From assembly GCA_034440575.1 (NCBI GenBank), contig JAOTOL010001435.1:644001-708000 (forward strand): a stretch of DNA of 64,000 nt. The letters run 5' to 3'. Below are positions 25,362 through 37,900 of the stretch, piece by piece. Numbering within the stretch: position 1 is the first letter of the stretch; each line of letters starts with the position of its first letter. This stretch comes from Imbricaverruca yamaguchii (lineage: Eukaryota > Arthropoda > Thecostraca > Neoverrucidae). The position numbers were made by a program, and so were the translations under genes. Under the pieces are notes generated by a model. It worked only from the letters and a program-made list of their open reading frames with translations, searched no databases and was not told where the DNA came from.

Positions 25362-25587
25362 TGGCCGGTATGCTGGTGCGCGCGGCCAGCTCCGTCGGGC
25401 CCAGCCGCAGTCGGCGCTCGTGAGACCTCCAGTAGTGGGAGGCGATGTGGGCGGCGCAGCGGATCGTCAGCACACCGTCAGTGTCCAGCACGCTGGACCG
25501 CAGCCGGAACCGCAGCCCAATCTTTGACGTGTCCAGACCGTCGACATTCCGCAACACTTGGTAGTCTCGCACTAAACTGGGGTCCAC
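25362..25587 (-). CDS. beat: beat-like exon: second half of Ig domain 2
   Basis: 226 nt, phase 0 in and phase 1 out. Acceptor CACACCTCAG, donor GTGAGT. It encodes [13 protein letters not shown], then [16 protein letters not shown], then [14 protein letters not shown], which carries the second cysteine of Ig domain 2. The series GL-TS-(L/I)GLRF followed by (L/K)RC-A-I---Y is typical of beat proteins. A charged juxta-domain stretch (SHERRLRLG) follows. A 28-bp minisatellite sits on its acceptor. Confidence 0.88.
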
Positions 25588-28500
25588 CTGAGGTGTGGAA
25601 CAGGTGTGGTTCACCTGAGACGTGAGCCAGGTGTGATCCGCCCGGGTGTGCATCACATGAGATTCCATATGAGGTGTGGGTCCGATGTGGTTCACCTGAG
25701 GTGTGGGTCAGGTGTGGTTCACCTGAGGTATGGGTCACGTGTAGTCCACCTGAGGTGTGGTTCACCTGTTGAAAAAATATGAATCAACTTTTTAAAAACA
25801 ACTGATCAACATTGATTCACTTTACAGTGTGAGAGGCCCAGATCGAGGACAGTGCATTTTTATCTCCTTACTAGCGCCTGGTAATCACTCTCAGGCGTTC
25901 AATGAAATTGTGCTGCTGTACTTTATAATACTTCAGCAATTGATAAGGTTAACCAGTGAGCTATGAACGTACACTGGGCAAGACAAACATAAAACATGGC
26001 CGCAAAATTTGATGTTGGGCTCCACCTTCCACATCGGGGTGGTGATGTATATTCATATGGCAAGACACGAATATGCATGTCCTGCTATACTGAAGCTTAG
26101 TTATATTGTATGTACCACGCTTCATTGTATGTACCACCAGAGTTTGACCTGGTGATCTTGAACTTACCTGCCGGTCGTTGGGGTACCACCAGCCACACCA
26201 GGGTTTGACCTGGTGACATTGAACTCACCTACCGGTCGTTGGGGCACCACCAGCCACACCAGAGTTTGACCTGGTGACATTGAACTTACCTGCTATTCGT
26301 TGGGGCACCACCAGCCACACCAGGGTTTGACCTGGTGACTGGACTCACCTGTTGGTCGTTGAGGTACCAGGTGAGGGATGCTGCCGGTCGGCTTCTTGCC
26401 GAGGTGCAGTTGACCTGTACCTCCTCGCCGAGCCGGTACTGGCCACGGTCGCCACTGATGTGGGGGCCCCCGGAGGGCACAACTGGCGACAGTGCTAGTG
26501 CTGTAATGTGAGCGCCCCTGAAAACAATTCTGGGGAAATGAATGGGATGGAGGAGGGGAGGGGAGGCTCAGGTGCTGTGGCTGGTGTCAAGGGTTCAGCA
26601 ACGTCAATACGTTTGAGAAGACATGAAGCTTATGTTTATTCGTCGCGCGTCGCCGATACATGTTGTGTTCGATTTCAGAAATATATGTGAAAGTATGTAC
26701 CTTTGTGGATATATTAATAGCTAAGCTGATCTTCAAGATACAGGAATGACTCAATGTCAGAAAAAAAGTGTTAACATATATTGTGACGTTTCGGTAATAG
26801 GGCGCTGTCAAACAATGCACTCGTTGAGATCGGAAAACTGGCCGAAAATTCACATTTCTGCAGGCACAAAAACTCGACAAAACCCATTCACCATCTTCAC
26901 TGCGACAAAAAAGCGAAGAATAAAAGACCACAAGAACTTACAAATGGCAAAAAGAAAGTAAAAGCTTACCTAACGCACACATACATAGACAGGTACGACA
27001 GGTGAAAGCCGCGCCGACACGAACGCGTATACCTTGCGGCAGAGGGTACACAGTTGTGACACCAAGGTTTTACCGTTTACACACATCAATATACAATTAA
27101 TAGGTCTTTCTCTACAGGCAGTTCTCTAAGACCTTGCGTACGCGATAATTTTTCAGCCGCACGCAAAACATCGGTAAAACTGATAACCTACGATACAAGC
27201 CATGATGATTGGTGGAAATTCATACTTCGTTTCAGCTCACGAATAGCAAGAGATTCTAAGATTCTTAAGTCCGCACCGTCTTTCGCTATGCCTAGAATAT
27301 CTATATTGCAATTTGTATTGGTTTATGGATGGTTCATGTTGAAGTGATGCTTGGCCATATGTTCGCTTCTGGGAGTGAAAAAAAAAACGCCGGAGACGCG
27401 CAACTCCCAAATGCTCATTAAGTCTTTCCCATACTAGGCGTATCGTTTCCCCAACATAGAGAACGAACGGACAAGTGATGCACGTCACCTTATAAACTGC
27501 GTTTTTTACTCGACATTTTCCGCTCAGGTCATTGCAACATGTGTGACATTTTTGCTACCTGAAGGGCAAGTGGAGATGCTGAGGGCTGACCTTATCGGAT
27601 TACATTGCGGTGACGGTCCGCTGTACCACGCGATTCTAATTTTGCTTCCTTTTGATGAGCGTACAACTTTGTTTACCGTCCGACAAAGTTTGTCGGCGAT
27701 AAAAGGTAACCAGATGTAGGTGTAGCTCGACTAATTTCTGTTTCTGGCACGGTGGTGTTGGACATAGTTCATCTTGCCCTGGCGCTTGAACTTGGCCATT
27801 CCCTGATAAATGGCCAGTGATACCTTCCTATGCGGGTGCCCATCGGTCAGGAAGAGGTCACGCATTGTCTGCAGATTCCGTCCACACGCGGCTTCGTCTG
27901 AAGCGATGCGGGTAGCTCTTCTTATTTGTGCATCAATCACCGATGTTTTCGTGGTAATGGGATGTGCTGAGTTGTAGGGGAGGATGACGGGCGCCGCCAT
28001 AGGCTTTACGTACAGCTCAGTGACGTATGACCCACCCGCGTCGACTGTGAACAGGATGTCCAAAATTGGAATGGAATTTGAAACGAATGTGTGCTATGTG
28101 GTAAACGAGATGTCGCGCCATGTATTGTAGGCTATCAGTTTTACCCATGTTTCGCGTGTGGCTGACAAATTACCGCGTAGGCAGGATCTCAGAGAATTTC
28201 CCTTAGAGAATACTATATTGATGTGTGTAAACGGTATAAGCTTGACGCTACAACATCGTACCCTCTGTCGACAGGTAGACGCGTTCGTGTCGCGGCGGCA
28301 TTCACCTGCCGTCCCTGTCTATGTACGTGTGCGTTAGGTTTTTGCCCTTTGTAAGTTCGTGTGGCCCTTTATTCTTCGCTTTTTTTTCTCGCAGTGGAGA
28401 TGGTGAGTGGATTTTATCGAGTTCTTGTGCCTGCAGAAATTTCCATTTTCGACCTGTTCGCCAATAGCAACGAGTGCATTGTTTGATAATGGCTGATGAC

Positions 28501-28957
28501 CGAGACGTCACAAAATATATTTACTTTGTTCTAGCATTGAGTCTTTCCTGGATCTTGAAGATCAACTTGGCTTTGAATATATCCACAATGATTGACCAGG
28601 AAATACGGTCATTTCTGATCTATGTACGGGAAGTCTACACCTGGTTATTTACAATGATGGTGTAGCCCACGTTAAAGTTAGATCAAATGTCAACTTCAAT
28701 AAGATATATAATATGAGCAAGATGAGTTGTAAATGCACAGAATGACGTGCGGATTGCCATTTAGTAATCTGCTTATGCAATAGTACGCAACATTTTTGGA
28801 CATCATCCGCCGCCGATCAACAACACTGAACAACACTAAACACACACAGGCCAATGTGCGAACCAACTTCCCTGCTGTTGAGCAGCGAAGACCCATGCAT
28901 CATGCACCACTGCCTGCTTGGTGTTACGTGCCCATCACAGGTGCATTACAAGCTTAC

Positions 28958-28995
<38 letters not shown>

Positions 28996-31900
28996 GTGTG
29001 CGTGTGTGTGCGTGCGTGCGTGGGTGTGTGTGTGTGTGTGAAAGATATAAAAAAATAACGAAAAAGAGAGGACGAGAACTCGGGATGTGGAGGCAGAAGG
29101 GTGAGTGGAAAAGATAAGGCATTCCCCAGGATGAAGTATCTACACGTACAGCATGAGAGATTAGTGAACAAGAATTAACACGCAGGCGGAGAGGAAGGAG
29201 GAGGAGAGGGATGGAACCGCTCTGTCCGGTCGTTGCCCGTCCTCACCCACAACGGCGAGGTGGCCGTGGCCACGCACGGTGACGTATCGTGGCGCCTCGG
29301 TGGCGATCTCGCAGTCGTACTGGCCGGCCGACCTGAGCGTCACCGGCTGCAGCACCACCGTGCTGATGTTGCTGACCTGGCCCTGCCCGATACAGACATT
29401 CGGTGCATCACGTGCCGACACACAGAGCTCAGCTTGGGGGCGAACAAGATCGGCGGGAAGCGTTTGAAACGTTCTTCGAATTTCCGAAAACTACTCAGAT
29501 TAGAATAAGTAACGTTGGTGTGATTGTTTTAGACCACGAATTACGATACTGTAAGAAGTTTGATATTTTCCCGAAGATATCCGGACGGCCGATAAAAACC
29601 ACTCTCGCTCCACATGACGGGCGTCCCCCATCTCAGCGTGTCCAGGTCGCAGCTGCAGCTGATGGAAACAAGAAAACAGACCCACGAACAGGAGCGGGGC
29701 AGGAGCCTGCGGCAGGAGCCTGCGGCAGGAGCCTGCGGCAGGAGCCTGCGGCAGGAGCCTGCGGCAGGAGCCTGCGGCAGGAGCCTGCGGCAGGAGCCTG
29801 CTGGGTGGTCTATCAAGGCCAAAAATCGTCATAGCAACCCACCGAGAGGCGGCCGGCATGTCATAGATACAAAAATGAAGAGCCGCCACCAGTATGGCTC
29901 GGTCACGCTTCTTGACGACAATATTAGGAAATTTAAGGCATCTGCGACACATGTGTCGGGGGTAAGAGAGCTGACCGGCCTGCGGCGGAAGCGAGAGCAG
30001 AGTCTGGATGTTCAGAACATTCTCGATCATCCGCGCAAATAAAAAATGGAAGGAAGAGCCTGAAGGGAGTGAATATAAAGCCGGATACGATGGAGGAAGA
30101 AGAGGAGGAAGTGACTCTTAGTCGCGCCAAGGTGAAGGCAACACACTCCCGGACGCGCTGCGGTGTTCGCCGGACCGACACTCTGGTGGACGTCCAGCGG
30201 TGGTACGATGGCAACACACTCGGATGAGGAGACGAAACACCGAGCCAAGGCCACTCGCCACCCACCATCGTCATGTGAGTACCGCTCGGCACCATGGAGG
30301 GTCACCCGTCATCACCGCTGTCCAATCTCAGCCAACCCCACTGGCGCCGGTGACTTCAGCGTGATTTTGGAGGGGAGTTGTTTCCAGCGTGTTCAGTGCA
30401 AGCAAAAGCGTTTGCGAATTTGGTAATTGATTCAAACGATCATAAATCCGTCGCTGAATGTCAAGTCAATGCATACGCACCTGTGGCGAACTCGTCGCTG
30501 AATACGAATACGACGTTAACTTGACGTACGTTAAGGCCGTACGTTAAGGCTGCCCATAACTACACTCCGTGATCTTGAAGATACCCAAGGAGACCCAGGG
30601 TCACTTTTGTTCAAGATATATCGAAATATGCGCAAAGGAATGCAACCTAATTGCATAAAGCCTTGTGATAATGCAACTTTGTTGCCTCGCAAACCACAAT
30701 TTTTCACCGAAGCAAAAACAGAAGATGGTCGAGATTCATGTTATTCAAGAACAGCCTGGAAGCAGAAGTTTCTAATGTTTGCTGATTTACTACTCGGAAA
30801 TTGTTTGACGACAGACAGCCTGTGAAGCCCGCTGGTTGGCTAGATCGGCTTCTAGCATTTTGGTGATTCTTTGGGATGGATATTTTCACTTTATATATGA
30901 TTAAGTATAATTTTGCTGCGACCATGGTCGGGTACCTGATGCTTGGGGGAGGGGGAGACACGAAATAGATTGAGAGGGCAAATTGCCACTTTTAAGAAAT
31001 GGGGGATGTCCCCCAGCCCCCTAGTGGTTACACCCATGACCTCACTTGCTCTTGTGGAAAATTATGAAGCAATCAGGAAATATCGTGTAATTTCGATACT
31101 TGGAGCTAGATTTTTACCACCTTTTTATCTGGTATAGCATTTTTACGCCATAGCATATCACAAATCAACCTGCCCCACGCTAATAGGCTGAATGACAATT
31201 TTATGCCAATTTATTTCATTTTCAAGGGACAAACGTCGGCAACATCTAATATATTAATAGACCTCGGCTCAACCACGGCTCATTTACTCACGTCGCAAAT
31301 ACTCAATTAGCCCCATACCGAACTCACTTGGGATAGAATATGGTTGCCCATCTGCTCATCATTCGACAGCAAAGTGGTTTGGATGGATTTCAAGATAAAA
31401 CACATACCCGAGGGTGTAGGATCCCATCCAGTTGAGAGGGCTGTAGCCCGCCTCCCACAACTTGCAACTTAGCAAATTGGCAGCCAGCCCCCCAAAACTT
31501 TGGGAAAGATTGCCCAAAAATATATGATGAGTGGCGACGATATTCTTGCGGTTCTTCTAAGTTTTCTTTAGTGTTGGTTGTGATTATCCTCTTTGATAAC
31601 TCGAAATATTACAAGCAATCGTATTTTAATCTTTCTCAAATTGATAAGCACACTGATTGTTTAGCACTGATCGCAATTTGGAGATTAGTATGATAGTTAC
31701 ATGTTGATTATTTACATACTGTATTTAATCTGTTTCTATCGAGGACTATTTTAAATAACATGCAAATATTCTTTTCAATAAAAATGATTGGCTCAATGGG
31801 AAACGAGAGGGGAAGACGTCGTTTGGCAGTAAGCGGATTCTTCACATTCGGCAGTAGTATTTTTTATTAACTATTTCCTGCTTATTTTGCCATAAAAATT

Positions 31901-34900
31901 TAATTCATGGAAAACTGGAGAAATTGGTATTTAGGGTACAATAGGTTGATCAACCCAGGGCTCAGCCCCCCCCAACTGATCTTGCTATCCTTCACCCCTC
32001 CCACGTGTCTACAATTGTATGGCATGTTTCGAAAACTATTGCCTGCTTGCCTAATGACTAGATTGGAGGCTATGTCTGCCGCAAAATAATCCGTTTAACT
32101 TTCTTGTGGTCGACGTGAGAGAAAGAGGAAATTCGTCGGAATAGTTCGTCCTGTAATACATATTTCGTCAAAACACCAGAAAACCCGCACGATAATGTGA
32201 TTACGGCCAGTCACACCAGTCAAATCCCATGCATTGACTGTACAAGTGCCACGCCACACTTGGAGCCATTGCTCACGCCCGAAGTCGCAGTCGAGCGTGC
32301 AGCCAAGCAGCAGACTCACGTCAACGAACACGCCCGGCTGGCTGAAGGTCTGGATGGCCGGCCGCTCTGCCGGCGAGAAGCGGAAGAACTCGCGGCCGTT
32401 GTGGTACCAGTTGACGGTGTACACCCGCTCGGCCGGCGCCAGCTGGAAGAAGCAGGAGAGCCGGGCGCGCCCGCCCAGGTGCACTGGAGACGGCATGTCC
32501 ACCAGGGTGATCCTGAGGCCGACCGACACTGTCGGCCAGACGGCGGCGACCCCGGTCAGTCGGAGCCTCGGCAGGCCCGTGTACCGACACTGTCGGCCAG
32601 ACGGCGGCGACCCCGGTCAGTCGGAGCCTCGGCAGGCCCGCGTACCGACACTGTCGGCCAGACGGCGGCGACCCCGGTCAGTCGGAGCCTCGGCAGGCCC
32701 GCGTACTGCTCCCGACACCAGCCACCGACACACCGGGCGTCACACACACGGACCATGTCGGGACTGGAGGCTGGTGTGACAGGTATGGCTGACCAGCGTG
32801 CTGCTCCCGACACCAGCCACCGACACACCGGGCGTCACACACACGGACCATGTCGGGACTGGAGGTTGGTGTGACAGGTATGGCTGACCAGCGTGCTGCT
32901 CCCGACACCAGCCACCGACACACCGGGCGTCACACACACGGACCATGTCGGGACTGGAGGCTGGTGTGACAGGTATGGCTGACCAGCGTACTGCTCCTGA
33001 CACCAGTCACAGACACACACACGGACCATGTCGGGACTGGATGCTGGTGTGACAGGTGTGGCTGACCAGCGTACTGCTCCCGACACCAGCCACCGACACA
33101 CCAAGCGTCACACACACGGACCATGTCGGGACTGGAGGCTGGTGTGACAGGTATGGCTGACCAGCGTGCTGCTCCCGACACCAGCCACCGACACACCGGG
33201 CGTCACACACACGGACCATGTCGGGACTGGAGGCTGGTGTGACAGGTATGGCTGACCAGCGTGCTGCTCCCGACACCAGCCACCGACACACCGGGCGTCA
33301 CACACACGGACCATGTCGTGACTGGAGCCTGGTGTGACAGGTATGGCTGACCAGCGTGCTGCTCCCGACACCAGCCACCGACACACCGGGCGTCACACAC
33401 ACGGACCATGTCGGGACTGGAGGCTGGTGTGACAGGTATGGCTGATCAGCGTGCTGCTCCCGACACCAGCCACCGACACACCGGGCGTCACACACACGGA
33501 CCATGTCGGGACTGGAGGCTGGTGTGACAGGTATGGCTGACCAGCGTGCTGCTCCCGACACCAGCCACCGACACACACACGGACCGTGTCGGGACTGGAG
33601 GCTGGTGTGACAGGTATGGCTGACCAGCGTGCTGCTCCCGACACCAGCCACCGACACACCGGGCGTCACACACACGGACCATGTCGGGACTGGAGGCTGG
33701 TGTGACAGGTATGGCTGACCAGCGTACTGCTCCCGACACCAGCCACCGACACACCGGGCGTCACACACACGGACCATGTCGGGACTGGAGGCTGGTGTGA
33801 CAGGTATGGCTGACCAGCGTGCTGCTCCCGACACCAGCCACCGACACACCGGGCGTCACACACACGGACCATGTCGGGACTGGAGGCTGGTGTGACAGGT
33901 ATGGCTGACCAGCGTGCTGCTCCCGACACCAGCCACCGACACACCGGGCGTCACACACACGGACCATGTCGGGACTGGAGGCTGGTGTGACAGGTATGGC
34001 TGATCAGCGTTGTGCTCCCGACACCAGCCACCGACACACCGGGCGTCACACACACGGACCATGTCGGGACTGGAGGCTGGTGTGACAGGTATGGCTGACC
34101 AGCGTGCTGCTCCCGACACCAGCCACCGACACACCGGGCGTCACACACACGGACCATGTCGGGACTGGAGGCTGGTGTGACAGGTATGGCTGACCAGCGT
34201 GCTGCTCCCGACACCAGCCACCGACACACCGGGCGTCACACACACGGACCATGTCGGGACTGGAGGCTGGTGTGACAGGTATGGCTGACCAGCGTACTGC
34301 TCCCGACACCAGCCACCGACACACCGGGCGTCACACACACGGACCATGTCGGGACTGGAGGCTGGTGTGACAGGTATGGCTGACCAGCGTGCTGCTCCCG
34401 ACACCAGCCACCGACACACCGGGCGTCACACACACGGACCATGTCGGGACTGGAGGCTGGTGTGACAGGTATGGCTGACCAGCGTGCTGCTCCCGACACC
34501 AGCCACCGACACACCGGGCGTCACACACACGGACCATGTCGGGACTGGAGGCTGGTGTGACAGGTATGGCTGACCAGCGTGCTGCTCCCGACACCAGCCA
34601 CCGACACACCGGGCGTCACACACACGGACCATGTCGGGACTGGAGGCTGGTGTGACAGGTATGGCTGACCAGCGTGCTGCTCCCGACACCAGCCACCGAC
34701 ACACCGGGCGTCACACACACGGACCATGTCGGGACTGGAGGCTGGTGTGACAGGTATGGCTGACCAGCGTGCTGCTCCCGACACCAGCCACCGACACACC
34801 GGGCGTCACACACACGGACCATGTCGGGACTGGAGGCTGGTGTGACAGGTATGGCTGACCAGCGTGCTGCTCCCGACACCAGCCACCGACACACCGGGCG

Positions 34901-37900
34901 TCACACACACGGACCATGTCGGGACTGGAGGCTGGTGTGACAGGTATGGCTGACCAGCGTACTGCTCCCGACACCAGCCACCGACACACCGGGCGTCACA
35001 CACACGGACCATGTCGGGACTGGAGGCTGGTGTGACAGGTATGGCTGACCAGCGTGCTGCTCCCGACACCAGCCACCGACACACCGGGCGTCACACACAC
35101 GGACCATGTCGGGACTGGAGGCTGGTGTGACAGGTATGGCTGACCAGCGTGCTGCTTCCGACACCAGCCACCGACACACCGGGCGTCACACACACGGACC
35201 ATGTCGGGACTGGAGGCTGGTGTGACAGGTATGGCTGACCAGCGTGCTGCTCCCGACACCAGCCACCGACACACCGGGCGTCACACACACGGACCATGTC
35301 GGGACTGGAGGCTGGTGTGACAGGTATGGCTGACCAGCGTGCTGCTCCCGACACCAGCCACCGACACACCGGGCGTCACACACACGGACCATGTCGGGAC
35401 TGGAGGCTGGTGTGACAGGTATGGCTGACCAGCGTGCTGCTTCCGACACCAGCCACCGACACACCGGGCGTCACACACACGGACCATGTCGGGACTGGAG
35501 GCTGGTGTGACAGGTATGGCTGACCAGCGTGCTGCTCCCGACACCAGCCACCGACACACCGGGCGTCACACACACGGACCATGTCGGGACTGGAGGCTGG
35601 TGTGACAGGTATGGCTGACCAGCGTGCTGCTCCCGACACCAGCCACCGACACACCAAGCGTCACACACACGGACCATGTCGGGACTGGAGGCTGGTGTGA
35701 CAGGTATGGCAGCCTCGCGTGCTGCTCCTGACACCAGCCACCGACACACACACGGACCATGTCGGGACTGGAGGCTGGTGTGACAGGTATGGCTGACCAG
35801 CGTGCTGCTTCGGACAGCAGCCACGGAGTCCGGTTCATGTTCATATTTGTTTATTGGCGTAACATCCATATCGGTGGCTTTTAATGTTCGCAAGATATTT
35901 CTGTATAAAGGTAGATGAAAATAAGTATCTCATTATACATATCTGATTATACACAATTCACAGATTGGTCAAATGTTTGTCTGCTTTACTAAAACGTGCA
36001 CTGCACTTTGCGGAAACCTGTCCTAGCCTGCGCTATGCAATTGTGGCTGTGTTCGTTGTATTTCTGCATATCACTGTAAGCAACCTCCTACCTATTTAGG
36101 CTCTTATTCTTGGAAGTCGAATTTCATAAGCTTTGCGAGTAACATGGCGTGTTCGATTATAAATAGTCGACTTGCGATTGACGTAGGCTGTGCGGATTGA
36201 ATGGCACGGTGAACTGGACACGTGAGATGATTTATGACAAAATTTGTCGCTCTCCGCCATTTCAGCTCGGGAAATTTATCTGATATGAGGTGAAATTTTA
36301 CTCAGTCGCTAACCACATTAGCACGGATTTTTTTATCTCACGTATTGCAGTTCAGTGGTATTTCTGAATTTATGTATTCCACGGGTGCCAAAAATCGCGA
36401 TGAAGTGGTGAAGTGGCGTAGTCATGTGTGACGTCCGATCCAGTCGTGGCTGGAACTTGGTGTGGCAGACATGGAGGGTGTGACCAGCTGCCGTCGAGGT
36501 AAGTTGGTTTTCTCGCACTAGCTGTCAAAGTTAGATGTGTCTTGATTTTATTCTAAAAGCAGAAGGGAAATGCAACCCAATTGGAAAAAAAAAACTCCGT
36601 CGGCTCCATCCCATCCCATTATAACATGAACCATTCGTTTTTGAAGCATCGAACTCAATTCACATCAGCGCGGCAAGAAATTGAGACACGAAATTCTCAC
36701 ACGCCCATACCAAGAGCCGTGATAAGGTGTTAATATTTCGAGAAATGTGCTGAGGACGAGAAAGGCTGGTCAACGATTGCATTGGCAACTTCTAATAGTA
36801 AGAAAATAAGCGATTGAAATACATACGGTAGCAGCAACAACAGTTGATTCCATTTCGACACATCAGACGATTAATTCAGCACCTCGCCATGCGGCAAGAA
36901 ATGAACACGATGAAATTGGGCTTGGACAATTTTGACTTGTATCATTGCTAAGATGGCTGACGCAACGCGCAAAAGCTGACTTGTCCGCACAAAAGTCTGA
37001 TCCAATTATATACTGATGAGATTGAATGCGAGGATGAACATTCCATTGATCAGAACTTGTCTAGTTAAGCGCTTCATCGTCTTCGGAATGCCCCTGTGAT
37101 ACAATGAAAAAGGCCTCAGATATTTTGGGATGATATATTTTGTGGGGACCGGTCGCCTCTGATTGTTCGTTCCGTTGTCTCACAGTCAACACAGCTTAGC
37201 AAATCAGCCGCAATTTGCAACGATGTGGCTACCAATGCCGTTTGCCAATACCGAAGGAATCATATCCATATCGTGTGGCCAAAGAATGGTGCAACTAAAA
37301 TTTTGCACGTTCGATCTTGCTTATTGGATCAAAGTTTCCTTTGGAGAGCGCACACAGAAAATGAGAGCAAATACGAGAAAAATGCATGATGATGATGAGA
37401 GGATGAGTACTGATGTCGAGGAGAGAGTGCATGTGTAGAGAGTAAGAGGGTAAGTGGTGTCATGTTGGAAGAGTAGGTCATAGAGTACATTAGTAAGGAT
37501 AATACGAATGGGAATATATATATATGGAAATGGAGATATAAATAAAGATGGAGAGACGGAGAGACACACAGAAACTGAGACCGAGACTGAGACTGAGACT
37601 GGGACTGAGACTGAGTCTGAATCTGAATGGTTGATATGCTTGAAAGGGCTGCCGACCGCTTCCTTCCTTTTCTTTTGCTGAACTATTTTCCGTTCCATTT
37701 CATTCTTCCTGGGTATTTGATCGCTGATACTTGAGGATCAGCATTCAGCAAATTGCGATTCAAAGACAGTAAGTCGGGTGATAAGTGGCTTATAAAACAC
37801 AGAGTCCTGGTACCGTGAGCATATGCTGGTGCAGATAGTCCATCAGGATGGCTCCTCAGATCTGGAGTCGAGAAGAAATGATGGGGAAAATTTAACCATG

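Noticed and set aside
30110..30250. 46-codon plus-strand frame beginning [12 protein letters not shown]
   Set aside because: Short, low-complexity start, opposite strand to the enclosing gene and no family match.
32706..35822. Dozens of overlapping 92-codon minus-strand frames with a Cys-rich repeated sequence
   Set aside because: They are frames through a 95-base tandem repeat whose period is not a multiple of three; the same peptide recurs in shifted registers with no gene structure.
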